DNA of 32,658 nucleotides from IMG/VR virus record IMGVR_UViG_3300025472_000013, positions 1-32,658 of that record; one strand, given 5' to 3'. Positions 1-5,243 of the stretch are shown here, one piece after another. The number at the start of each line of letters is the position of its first letter. Position 1 is the stretch's first letter. A program made the translations under genes and the position numbers. Below the pieces are notes generated by a model. That model was not told the origin of the DNA, made no database searches, and worked only from the letters and a program-made list of their open reading frames with translations. The stretch comes from a virus.

Positions 1-198
1 CATATTACTGCTAGTGATGAATTTAAAGAAGAAAATTTATCAGAAGCAGAAAATATTACTGATACTATTTTAATTAAAATTTTAGAAAATAAAGCGCGCT
101 TAGCGTTATTAGAAAATGGCTTTTTCACTTCTAATAACAAATCAGGAATGCATAAAAGCAATGAATGTGTTGATTTTACTGCGGTTTTAGGAGAATAA
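1..198 (+). CDS. C-terminal fragment of an unrecognised protein upstream of ssb
   Basis: An open frame runs in from the left edge and stops with TAA at 196-198, leaving 65 residues with no start in the window. The visible part is acidic and rich in Leu, Ile and Asn. It ends in Gly-Glu, which is encoded by the GGAGAA that also serves as the ribosome site of ssb one base downstream, so the two genes are very likely translationally coupled. Genes next to phage ssb are often recombination proteins (RecT, Erf, exonuclease), but nothing in this fragment identifies such a family, so I give no function. Confidence 0.7.
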   Translation, partial: HITASDEFKEENLSEAENITDTILIKILENKARLALLENGFFTSNNKSGMHKSNECVDFTAVLGE

Positions 199-199
199 A

Positions 200-625
200 A
201 TGTCAAAGAGTCTAAATAAAGTATGTCTGATAGGTAATATCGGAAACGATATAGAGTTAAAGTCTGGTAATGATTGGTATCTATGCAATGTATCTCTTGC
301 AACGTCAGAAGAATGGAAGGACAAAACAACTGGAGAAAGAAAACAAACTGTCGAATGGCATAAAGTAGTTTTCTATAACAAACTAGCGCAAGTAGTTGCT
401 GAATATCTTAAGAAAGGATCTAAAATTTACATTGAAGGTAAGTTAAAAACCAAAAAATACACTGATAAAGCTGGTGTAGATAAATATACAACCGAAATTA
501 TAGCAGATCAAATGATTATGCTTGACTCTAGGCCAGAATCAAAACAAGAATCTAAAGAAGATATGAGAACGCCGTCAAAACAGATTGAAGACGCGCCGTT
601 TCAAGATGATGATATACCATTTTAG
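200..625 (+). CDS. ssb: Single-stranded DNA-binding protein (SSB)
   Basis: This 141-residue protein has the OB-fold layout of bacterial and phage SSB. It opens with the LNKVCLIGNIGNDIE type of N-terminus (about 5-19), continues through VEWHKVVFYNKLA (about 51-63) and GSKIYIEGKL (about 73-82), has a Lys/Glu-rich linker, and ends in the acidic tail DDDIPF, the partner-docking tip of the family. It should coat single-stranded DNA during replication and recombination and recruit partners through that tip. The start is firm: GGAGAATAAAATG gives ideal spacing and ATG follows the previous stop by one base. The stop codon TAG (623-625) shares its last G with the first base of the downstream tRNA, so processing of the tRNA would cut the mRNA exactly at the end of ssb. 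Confidence 0.95.
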   Translation: MSKSLNKVCLIGNIGNDIELKSGNDWYLCNVSLATSEEWKDKTTGERKQTVEWHKVVFYNKLAQVVAEYLKKGSKIYIEGKLKTKKYTDKAGVDKYTTEIIADQMIMLDSRPESKQESKEDMRTPSKQIEDAPFQDDDIPF

Positions 626-709
626 GAAAGGTAGTTCAAGTGGTTAAAAACGGAAGACTGTAAATCTTTTGCTTAGGCTTCGTAGGTTCGAATCCTACCC
701 TTTCCACCA
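625..709 (+). tRNA. tRNA-Tyr (anticodon GTA), CCA encoded
   Basis: A full class II tRNA can be folded by eye. The acceptor GGAAAGG (625-631) pairs with CCTTTCC (699-705), followed by discriminator A and an encoded CCA (707-709). The anticodon arm is GAAGA-CTGTAAA-TCTTT with anticodon GTA. The T arm is GTAGG-TTCGAAT-CCTAC (682-698). The D loop carries GG. The longer variable region (about TGCTTAGGCTTC) fits the type II variable arm of bacterial tRNA-Tyr. The D and variable stems are the weakest parts. The gene lies inside the early operon between ssb and a small zinc-finger-like gene, and its first base is the last base of the ssb stop codon. TAT and TAC codons are frequent in the AT-rich late genes, which could explain why the phage carries it. 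Confidence 0.93.
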
Positions 710-736
710 TTTTAATAATAAATAGGAGAAAAATAA

Positions 737-895
737 ATGTCATACGATACTAGGATTTTTAAATGTCCAAAATGCGGATATGAATGCAAAGGAGAGCAGT
801 TAAAATATTATTTATTAAAAGAATATTGTATTAAATGTTTCAGCAAATGGGTTGAAGAAAATATTCCAAAAATGTTTGAAAAAAAAGGAGAATAA
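737..895 (+). CDS. 52-residue protein with CxxC pairs (possible zinc ribbon)
   Basis: The gene starts after AGGAGAAAAATAAATG and stops TAA at 893-895, one base before the csrA start. Its 52 residues hold CPKC at 10-13, Cys17, then CIKC at 32-35, a spacing that fits a small zinc ribbon. The C-terminus is basic and again ends in Gly-Glu encoded by the next ribosome site. No family is recognised; a structural zinc site with nucleic-acid or protein binding is the reasonable guess. The intact frame, the strong ribosome site and the tight packing support it as a real gene. Confidence 0.75.
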   Translation: MSYDTRIFKCPKCGYECKGEQLKYYLLKEYCIKCFSKWVEENIPKMFEKKGE

Positions 896-896
896 A

Positions 897-1091
897 ATGT
901 TAATTTTAACAAGACGTATTGGCGAATCGATAATAATAAGTGACAATATTTCTATAACTGTATGCGGTATTAAAAGCAATCAAGTTAGAATAGGAATTAA
1001 TGCACCAAAAGATATTTCTGTTCATCGTGAAGAGATTTATCGTAGAATTTTAAGAGAAAGTAGTAACGAGGAGAATGTAGGCAATGTGTGA
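897..1091 (+). CDS. csrA: CsrA-family post-transcriptional regulator
   Basis: These 64 residues match CsrA/RsmA along their whole length. The N-terminus is [14 protein letters not shown] with the conserved first-strand RNA-binding residues (Leu4, Arg6, Arg7). The middle has VRIGINAP, followed by [10 protein letters not shown], which contains the key Arg of the second RNA-binding site (VHRE). CsrA dimers bind GGA motifs in mRNA leaders and block or stabilise translation. I chose the ATG at 897 over a TTG at 852 because the ribosome site (GGAGAATAAAATG) is ideal, it keeps the canonical CsrA N-terminus, and the longer form would run through the previous gene. The last 8 bases overlap the next gene. 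A CsrA copy on a phage-type element suggests control of host or phage translation; the ribosome sites of neighbouring genes carry GGA cores. Confidence 0.95.
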   Translation: MLILTRRIGESIIISDNISITVCGIKSNQVRIGINAPKDISVHREEIYRRILRESSNEENVGNV

Positions 1092-1272
1092 TGAAAGACA
1101 TTTTTATGTTTATACAATAGAGGATTCCAGCGGTAAAATATACGTTCAATCTTCATCAAGAGAAGGTATTAAAGAAAAAATTAAGCAAAAGACTGGAAAA
1201 TATCTATCAAATATGGATTTAGACTTGATTGAATTTAATTCTAAATATGGTTATTCAACAACTTTGGAGTAA
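1084..1272 (+). CDS. 62-residue hypothetical protein overlapping csrA
   Basis: The start ATG lies within the last codons of csrA, preceded by GAGGAGAATGTAGGCA, so translation is probably coupled. The protein has a short strand-like N-terminus ([18 protein letters not shown]), a Lys-rich helix ([14 protein letters not shown]) and an acidic C-terminal part. No family is recognised. The stop TAA at 1270-1272 sits inside the ribosome site of the next small frame. Confidence 0.6.
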   Translation: MCDERHFYVYTIEDSSGKIYVQSSSREGIKEKIKQKTGKYLSNMDLDLIEFNSKYGYSTTLE

Positions 1273-1274
1273 AA

Positions 1275-1379
1275 ATGAATCATAATTTAAAATTTTGGTC
1301 TAGATATGGGGCTTGGTCTGGGTCTGGGTCTGGATCTGGATCTGGATATAGGTCTAGGTTTGGGTCTTGGTCTTGTTAA
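1275..1379 (+). CDS. 34-residue low-complexity Ser-Gly repeat peptide
   Basis: ATG at 1275 follows TTGGAGTAAAA, a well spaced ribosome site, and opens a frame of 34 codons ending TAA at 1377-1379. After a short lead (MNHNLKFWSRYGAW) it reads as alternating Ser-Gly, then Arg/Trp variants, because the DNA is a run of hexamers. I recall similar tiny Gly/Ser-repeat frames annotated in other phage genomes, without knowing a function. A second frame of the same DNA (ATG 1306 to TAG 1393-1395) is also open and reads as Gly-Leu/Asp-Leu repeats. Its stop falls just before the next start in the pattern used by neighbouring genes, but its ATG lacks a clear ribosome site. Which frame is used is undecided. 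Confidence 0.4.
   Translation: MNHNLKFWSRYGAWSGSGSGSGSGYRSRFGSWSC
1308..1373 (+). repeat. Hexanucleotide tandem repeat, 11 imperfect units of NGGTCT
   Basis: Eleven consecutive hexamers can be read from 1308: GGGGCT, TGGTCT, GGGTCT twice, GGATCT twice, GGATAT, AGGTCT, AGGTTT, GGGTCT, TGGTCT. The length is a multiple of three, so gain or loss of units changes peptide length without shifting frame. It is GC-richer than its surroundings. Slipped-strand expansion is the likely origin. Confidence 0.85.
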
Positions 1380-1399
1380 TAATAAATTGGAGTAGAAAA

Positions 1400-1564
1400 A
1401 TGACTGAACAATTTTGTATTTTAAGTGAATTGATAAAATCTTTAAAAGAACATGGAAAAGATAGCAAAGATATTATTAAACTTGGGGTTCAAACTGAAAA
1501 TCATTGTTATCATTTATCTGATGATAAACAGAAAATATTAGCAGACAAAATAACAAGAAAATGA
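1400..1564 (+). CDS. 54-residue hypothetical protein
   Basis: I take ATG 1400 (MTEQFCIL...) rather than the upstream GTG at 1367, because GGAGTAGAAAAATG matches the ribosome-site pattern of the neighbours. The protein is mostly helical and charged, with two Cys residues and a basic C-terminus (ADKITRK). Its stop TGA overlaps the next ATG (ATGA at 1561-1564). No family is recognised. Confidence 0.6.
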   Translation: MTEQFCILSELIKSLKEHGKDSKDIIKLGVQTENHCYHLSDDKQKILADKITRK

Positions 1565-1695
1565 ATAAAAACATCAAAACAATAGCGATATTCTTCGCAA
1601 TACCATTTTTAATAATGGGATTTTCAGTTGAATATGCTTTATGTTATGAGCTATTTTCTTTGATTACTTTATTTTTAATTAATATATGCGATTAA
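1561..1695 (+). CDS. 44-residue hydrophobic membrane peptide
   Basis: The start is an ATGA overlap with the preceding gene. The 44 residues begin with a short basic tip (MNKNIK) and then form two hydrophobic stretches (about 7-22 and 31-42) separated by EYALCYE, so it is probably a one- or two-pass inner-membrane peptide. The last 10 bases overlap the next gene. Function unknown. Confidence 0.5.
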   Translation: MNKNIKTIAIFFAIPFLIMGFSVEYALCYELFSLITLFLINICD

Positions 1696-1892
1696 AATAT
1701 TATCTTCAAAAAGAAACGATGATAACCATGCTTAATTCGCTTAAAAACAAATTAGGCATGGATTTCTTGGCTAAGGAGCTTAAATTACCTTTACGCGTCT
1801 TAAAACACGTTAAAGCTAAGCATTTTTATGATCGATATGCTAGAGTAATAAATTATCGTTTGATTGAACTTTATACTAGAAATTGTAAATAG
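1686..1892 (+). CDS. 68-residue basic protein, possible helix-turn-helix
   Basis: ATG 1686 overlaps the end of the previous frame; an internal Met12 is an alternative start. The sequence is basic and helical. Residues about 22-42 (KLGMDFLAKELKLPLRVLKH) have the look of a helix-turn-helix, with a Leu-Ala-Lys-Glu-Leu helix and a turn before a second helix. A DNA-binding role is therefore possible but unproven. A structured gap follows it. Confidence 0.55.
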   Translation: MRLKYYLQKETMITMLNSLKNKLGMDFLAKELKLPLRVLKHVKAKHFYDRYARVINYRLIELYTRNCK

Positions 1893-1894
1893 CG

Positions 1895-1966
1895 AAGATA
1901 ATCACAAAAACTGTTTATATTTGCAGTTTTTCTGCAAAAAACCATGATTTATGGTAAAGATAATCA
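1895..1966 (+). promoter_or_regulatory. Cluster of three hairpins flanked by a direct repeat
   Basis: This 89-base non-coding gap holds inverted repeats that compete with each other. AAAAACTG (1906-1913) pairs with CAGTTTTT (1924-1931). TTTGCAG (1920-1926) pairs with CTGCAAA (1932-1938). ACCAT (1941-1945) pairs with ATGGT (1951-1955). The first two share CAG and cannot form together, which is the layout of an attenuator. The decamer AAGATAATCA occurs on both sides (1895-1904 and 1957-1966). The second hairpin is followed by a run of A rather than T, so on this strand it is not a classical terminator. Confidence 0.5.
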
Positions 1967-1981
1967 AAAATTTGAGATCAT

Positions 1982-2134
1982 ATGATGAATTATAAAAGAC
2001 CAGACATGACAATTAAAAGAGTTATTGTACATACTACGATAGTATGCTTAGGGGTTTCGCTACTAACATTAGATATTAATCTTTATTTATCAATGTTAGG
2101 TAGTGCAATAATTGGCTTTATTTCAGTACAATAG
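1982..2134 (+). CDS. 50-residue small membrane protein
   Basis: The frame starts at tandem ATGs (1982 and 1985) and stops TAG at 2132-2134, directly before AGGAGAAAACAATG of the next gene. After a basic head (NYKRPDMTIKR) there are two hydrophobic segments, about 14-29 and 34-49, giving a short hairpin membrane protein. No strong ribosome site precedes it (GAGATCATATG). Function unknown; a holin or superinfection role cannot be told from sequence. Confidence 0.5.
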   Translation: MMNYKRPDMTIKRVIVHTTIVCLGVSLLTLDINLYLSMLGSAIIGFISVQ

Positions 2135-2143
2135 GAGAAAACA

Positions 2144-2590
2144 ATGACAGATAAAACATGTAAGGAATATTCCTGTGATGGTTGCTCTAAATATGATTTT
2201 TGTCATGTTAGTGGTAGTCTGATAGTTAATGGCGTAAATAATAGTCAATGTACTGGTTACGAAGAATCTAATTTAGAGAAAAGATTATGCAAAATAGAAG
2301 AAATCATCGGACAAGACACTTACTCACTAGATGAAAGACTAGATAAGATAGAAGACGACATCTTTGAATTATATTTAAAAATAACTTCTCATTTGGATCC
2401 CCAAATTGAACAACTTGGAAAACAACAAAAAGACATCCAAAAGATACAGCCAGATTGGAACTATTTAGAAATTAAAGAAGGAAAATGTTTAAAATGTGGT
2501 AATAAATTGGATGTATCAATTGGTCCTATATGTTGGAATTGTTGCAAACAATTTACTTCAAATCAATACAGCTTAAAAACAGGAGAATAG
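2144..2590 (+). CDS. 148-residue Cys-rich protein with central coiled coil
   Basis: Three parts are visible. The N-terminus (about 6-36) carries several Cys residues in a CxxxxCxxCxxxxxC arrangement. The middle (about 43-104) is charged and heptad-like, suiting a coiled coil. The C-terminus (about 114-134) has CLKCG and CWNCC, a probable zinc ribbon. The layout suggests a zinc-stabilised dimer or adaptor. The start follows AGGAGAAAACAATG. It ends in Gly-Glu encoded by the next ribosome site. No named family is recognised. Confidence 0.75.
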   Translation: MTDKTCKEYSCDGCSKYDFCHVSGSLIVNGVNNSQCTGYEESNLEKRLCKIEEIIGQDTYSLDERLDKIEDDIFELYLKITSHLDPQIEQLGKQQKDIQKIQPDWNYLEIKEGKCLKCGNKLDVSIGPICWNCCKQFTSNQYSLKTGE

Positions 2591-2593
2591 AAA

Positions 2594-2746
2594 ATGATTG
2601 ATTTTTTAAAATATGCGTTGTCATCTTTGCCGATATTATTGTTATGCTTATGTGTTTATAATTTATTTAAAAGAATTGAGATAGAAAGCAAGAGACTAGA
2701 TATTGTTTGTTTTAACTTAAATAAATTAAAGGAGAATAGAAAATGA
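2594..2746 (+). CDS. 50-residue single-pass membrane protein
   Basis: ATG 2594 follows GGAGAATAGAAA, the same 15-base start region used by the next two genes. A hydrophobic segment at about 7-23 is followed by a charged helix (about 26-37) and a basic tail, so it is probably anchored in the inner membrane. The stop TGA overlaps the next ATG (2743-2746). Function unknown. Confidence 0.6.
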   Translation: MIDFLKYALSSLPILLLCLCVYNLFKRIEIESKRLDIVCFNLNKLKENRK

Positions 2747-2949
2747 AATATGAATGGTTAAACAACCATACAATTGTAACAAATCCAGAAGAGACAGAAA
2801 AACCATGTTATGAATGCGGATATTGCCCATATGGCCAACTTGTAGAAGAATTTCCTTTAAGAGAAGAAAGAGACAAATTCTCTTGCAAAGTATTTGGGCA
2901 TGACTGTCCGGTTTTTTATCATTATGAACCAATAACAGAAGGAGAATAG
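2743..2949 (+). CDS. 68-residue conserved-type Cys-rich phage protein
   Basis: The sequence has the pattern CYECGYCPYGQLVEEFP followed by SC, then FGHDCPVFY. I recall this arrangement from small cysteine-rich proteins in phages and plasmids, but know no assigned function. Five or more Cys residues suggest binding of zinc or an iron-sulfur group. The start follows the repeated GGAGAATAGAAAATG unit, and the C-terminal Gly-Glu again comes from the next ribosome site. A minus-strand frame over the same bases is rejected because this strand has both the ribosome site and the motif. Confidence 0.8.
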   Translation: MKYEWLNNHTIVTNPEETEKPCYECGYCPYGQLVEEFPLREERDKFSCKVFGHDCPVFYHYEPITEGE

Positions 2950-2952
2950 AAA

Positions 2953-3318
2953 ATGAAGAAAATAATATTAAGCATCCCATTGATAGCTTGTCTATCAGGA
3001 TGTTCTGTGTTTATGGCTGCAAATAAAAGTGGAGTTGATCCAGAACAGATTATTAACTGCTCCACTAGAAGTTGTTTAATAGCTTCTGGAGCAACACCAA
3101 TTAGAAAGATATCAAATAACGAAGAATCTTTTAAAGCTCAGTTACCTAAAGGATCTACTTCTAGAGCTGTTTTAAACGGTACTCTTGACGTATTTACTTT
3201 AGGATTATGGGAAGTTGCAGGAACGCCTATCGAGGGCTCTATTGATAATAATAAATTCTTTACTTTTAAGGTTAAGTACAAATCAAATGGTGAAGATATA
3301 GAAAGTTTGGTTAAATAA
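2953..3318 (+). CDS. Small lipoprotein, 121 residues
   Basis: The N-terminus is a textbook lipoprotein signal: basic MKK, hydrophobic core IILSIPLIACL, lipobox LSGC with the acylated Cys at 17. The mature part contains SVFMAANKSG and, later, a LNGTLDVFTLGLWEVAGTPIEG stretch that I recall from small lipoproteins in gammaproteobacterial genomes and mobile elements. It should sit in the periplasm, attached to the outer membrane. Phage-borne lipoproteins can block superinfection or alter the envelope, but nothing here proves such a role. It closes the first run of early genes and overlaps a predicted promoter at its 3' end. Confidence 0.8.
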   Translation: MKKIILSIPLIACLSGCSVFMAANKSGVDPEQIINCSTRSCLIASGATPIRKISNNEESFKAQLPKGSTSRAVLNGTLDVFTLGLWEVAGTPIEGSIDNNKFFTFKVKYKSNGEDIESLVK

Positions 3319-3327
3319 TGTTATAAT
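3319..3327 (+). promoter_or_regulatory. Extended -10 promoter candidate (TGTTATAAT)
   Basis: TG-T-TATAAT at 3319-3327 is a perfect extended -10 element right after the lipoprotein stop codon. No good -35 hexamer is seen 16-18 bases upstream, which extended -10 promoters can tolerate. Transcription would start near 3334 and run into the hairpin-rich gap before the gene at 3475. Confidence 0.5.
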
Positions 3328-3333
3328 TAAAGA

Positions 3334-3440
3334 ACATCCTCTTATTTGTTAACTTTAAGAGAACCCAGTTACTCGTGCGCTGGGTTATACTCATCTACCT
3401 TTAGTGTAGAAAGAATATTCGAGATCGTTGCTGCGGTCTC
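3334..3440 (+). ncRNA. Candidate structured RNA or leader (three hairpins)
   Basis: The 156-base gap 3319-3474 has no plausible gene but holds three successive inverted repeats: AACCCAG/CTGGGTT (3362-3368 with 3380-3386), TCTAC/GTAGA (3394-3398 with 3406-3410) and GAGATC/GGTCTC (3421-3426 with 3435-3440, one G-U pair). With the extended -10 element upstream, this could be a short RNA or a long 5' leader of the Cys-rich gene at 3475. It has no T-run, no tRNA arm and only one GGA (in the downstream ribosome site), so it is not an obvious CsrA-titrating RNA. Confidence 0.4.
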
Positions 3441-3474
3441 AGCTTTAAACTATTTCAGGCTAGGAGAATAAAAA

Positions 3475-3612
3475 ATGACATTATGTAGAAATTGTACATG
3501 GTGGAAAGATGCATTAGGAAATATTTGTTGCCTTGCTTTAAATAAAAAGTTTATGGAAACGACATGTTTAGCATTCAGTTCTATATATTATAACAAGTCT
3601 AATTATACCTAA
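3475..3612 (+). CDS. 45-residue Cys-rich mini-protein
   Basis: ATG 3475 follows TAGGAGAATAAAAA, the strong early ribosome-site pattern. The protein begins MTLCRNCTWWKDALGNICC and has a further Cys31. CxxC followed by WW and a Cys pair resembles a single zinc-binding knuckle. No family is recognised. An imperfect stem (GTCTAAT/ATTAGAC) spans the stop codon. Confidence 0.65.
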   Translation: MTLCRNCTWWKDALGNICCLALNKKFMETTCLAFSSIYYNKSNYT

Positions 3613-3618
3613 ATTAGA
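3597..3618 (+). terminator. Weak hairpin over a stop codon
   Basis: GTCTAAT (3597-3603) pairs with ATTAGAC (3612-3618) around the TAA of the preceding gene. No clean T-run follows (CTATTCTATACTT), so it may be an mRNA 3'-end stabiliser rather than an intrinsic terminator. Confidence 0.3.
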
Positions 3619-3644
3619 CCTATTCTATACTTAACTATTTTATT

Positions 3645-3887
3645 ATGAAAAGATTCATATATTTAAAAGACGAAATTTGTTCAGATGTTTATGAATTTGC
3701 TTTTTATTGTACTGTAAAGGATGAATTTGAAGAATTTAACGGTTGTCAAACATGGGATGACATTAAAGTTTTTGAACAAGATATGAGAAAATCAGGAGAA
3801 CCAGAAGAACAAATCCAACGTAGATTAAATTTGATCCCTAAAGGAATACGTCTTGGGGTATGGGAAGAATCAACAATATATGAATAA
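3645..3887 (+). CDS. 80-residue hypothetical acidic protein
   Basis: The frame opens at ATG 3645 without a clear ribosome site (upstream bases are T/A-rich), unlike the genes before it. The protein is acidic, with a Tyr/Phe-rich N-terminal half and a Glu-rich helix (about 40-60, KVFEQDMRKSGEPEEQIQRR). No family is recognised. It overlaps the next gene by 8 bases. Confidence 0.6.
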   Translation: MKRFIYLKDEICSDVYEFAFYCTVKDEFEEFNGCQTWDDIKVFEQDMRKSGEPEEQIQRRLNLIPKGIRLGVWEESTIYE

Positions 3888-4095
3888 AATAAATAGCGAC
3901 CATAAATTTGAATGGGCGGATTATGAATTAAAAGAATTTATGGATAATATCGATACTTTAGATGTAGAAAAAATGACTAACGAACAGAGAGATTTTTGGG
4001 AAAAACGCATAAAAGTTGATGATGAATATACTCAAGCTATGTTTGAGATTCATAAATCTGGGGTATGGAGAGATTTATTTAAACATACTCTGTAA
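3880..4095 (+). CDS. 71-residue hypothetical acidic protein
   Basis: I take ATG 3880, which overlaps the previous stop, over ATG 3853. The later start gives MNKINSDHKFEW..., and the earlier one would share 35 bases with its neighbour and has a ribosome site too close. The protein is acidic and helical with Trp/Phe patches and ends in WRDLFKHTL. It is the last plus-strand gene of the operon and its 3' end overlaps the convergent VRR-NUC gene by 17 bases, with no terminator visible between them. No family is recognised. Confidence 0.6.
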   Translation: MNKINSDHKFEWADYELKEFMDNIDTLDVEKMTNEQRDFWEKRIKVDDEYTQAMFEIHKSGVWRDLFKHTL

Positions 4096-4459
4096 CAATC
4101 TTAATAGCATCATCTAAACTCTTTGCTATTTTATACTGATAACCGCGCGATAATGCCGTTTTTTCGAACTCTTTTTGTTCAGGTGACTGTTTCCCTTTCT
4201 CAGATTTGAATTCCAGCCAAAGACCGTGAAATTGCCTATTAGGAACCATTAAGAATATATCTGCTACTCCGGATTTGGCCCCCATTTTCTTTAACTTATT
4301 TCCCTCAGGACAATACCATTCTCCACGCTTATTTTTTACTTTAAATCTAGAACCACCATTCGGAACGTGAAATATCGAATCAGCTAACGTAGGTTTAAAT
4401 AGATTAAACCAAACAATAAATGATGCCTGAATATCTGCTTCTGATGGATTTATTTTCAT
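4079..4459 (-). CDS. VRR-NUC domain nuclease
   Basis: This 126-residue protein has the PD-(D/E)xK layout of stand-alone phage VRR-NUC nucleases: Glu7 in the first helix, a PNGG turn (33-36), KKMGAKSGVADIFL with Asp67, then LEFKSEKGKQSPEQ with Glu83 and Lys85 as the ExK pair. The family cuts DNA structures such as branched or flapped ends; in phages a role in recombination or packaging-intermediate processing is assumed. The start is set by CGGATAAAAGAATG. It is the final gene of the minus-strand region and runs head-on into the early operon. Confidence 0.88.
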   Translation of the reverse strand: MKINPSEADIQASFIVWFNLFKPTLADSIFHVPNGGSRFKVKNKRGEWYCPEGNKLKKMGAKSGVADIFLMVPNRQFHGLWLEFKSEKGKQSPEQKEFEKTALSRGYQYKIAKSLDDAIKIVTEYV

Positions 4460-4471
4460 TCTTTTATCCGA

Positions 4472-4753
4472 TCAATTGACATTTGAGAAACTCTGCTTCT
4501 TGCATCCAATACAATCTCTTAATTTATCTATTTTATCGTTAATCCTTGCATTACTTTCGATATTTTCTCTATGCTCACGATCAAATCTTAGATCAACACC
4601 TTCAAATCGTTTTTGAATATCAGTTCTCATCGCAGTTAGATCTAATCTAAGTAAATCAAAGTTTTTTTGATACGGGCGTAAAATTAAGTACATTAAAGAA
4701 ATCAATGATATTATTCCGCCAATAACTTCTAATATTTTATCCCAAGTTATCAT
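4472..4753 (-). CDS. 93-residue membrane-anchored coiled-coil protein
   Basis: A single hydrophobic segment at about 8-26 is followed by a long charged helix (about 28-80) rich in Asp, Arg and Glu, and then CIGC near the C-terminus. This resembles small phage proteins encoded near lysis genes, such as accessory spanin or holin partners, but the family is not certain. Its ATG overlaps the stop of the upstream membrane gene (ATGA), so the two are coupled. Confidence 0.6.
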   Translation of the reverse strand: MITWDKILEVIGGIISLISLMYLILRPYQKNFDLLRLDLTAMRTDIQKRFEGVDLRFDREHRENIESNARINDKIDKLRDCIGCKKQSFSNVN

Positions 4754-5124
4754 TTAACTAATAACCTACTAATAAAGTTTTTAACTGGCTTATATATTTG
4801 GCTTAATAAACCAACAAAAATTAGAATTAACGCCGTATCGCACCATAGCATTGATCCTAGTTGATTTAAATTTATGTTAAAGAATATCGACATTCCATAT
4901 TCAACCAGCAAAACCACGGAACCGATAGCTAAGCACAAAGAACTTTTTGTCTTTAACCAGATTGACATAATTGTAAAAATAATGCACAAATACATCACCA
5001 TATGACCAGTTATATTTAAAACATGTTCAATTAATCCGGGATAGATTAACGCTAAAACATACTCGCCATAAATAATTGCAGCTGATACGGCAAATAAAAT
5101 TGCTAAAAATTTTTTTGTTGTCAT
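4750..5124 (-). CDS. 124-residue multi-pass membrane protein
   Basis: Hydrophobic segments fall at about 6-28, 38-57, 62-82 and 92-112, so three or four membrane passes are likely. A basic tail (KPVKNFISRLLVK) should face the cytoplasm. The start follows TAAAGGTAAATATG. It lies downstream of the spanin genes across a hairpin terminator and is coupled to a membrane-anchored coiled-coil gene. A second holin, an antiholin or a superinfection-exclusion protein are possible; none is proven. Confidence 0.6.
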   Translation of the reverse strand: MTTKKFLAILFAVSAAIIYGEYVLALIYPGLIEHVLNITGHMVMYLCIIFTIMSIWLKTKSSLCLAIGSVVLLVEYGMSIFFNINLNQLGSMLWCDTALILIFVGLLSQIYKPVKNFISRLLVK

Positions 5125-5243
5125 ATTTACCTTTACATTTTTTATCTTTGTAGTATAATTACCTCAATATCTTTCTTACTCTCCTATTAGAATTGATATT
5201 ATTTTTGGCGGTAAAAACCCAAAATTTCTATGAGAAATAAATT

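Noticed and set aside
625-709. tRNA as a prophage attachment site
   Set aside because: No integrase gene or duplicated tRNA 3' end is seen in the window; a phage-borne tRNA inside an operon explains it better.
852-896. Longer csrA starting at TTG 852
   Set aside because: It would run through the previous gene and add a basic extension before the canonical MLILTRR start; ATG 897 has the ideal ribosome site.
1308-1373. CRISPR-like repeat
   Set aside because: The units are contiguous hexamers without spacers; it is a simple tandem repeat.
2726-2980. 84-residue minus-strand frame
   Set aside because: The plus strand here has a conserved Cys-rich gene and lipoprotein start with strong ribosome sites; the minus frame has neither.
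3319-3474. CsrA-titrating RNA of the CsrB type
   Set aside because: Such RNAs have many GGA motifs in hairpin loops; this stretch has only one GGA, in the downstream ribosome site.
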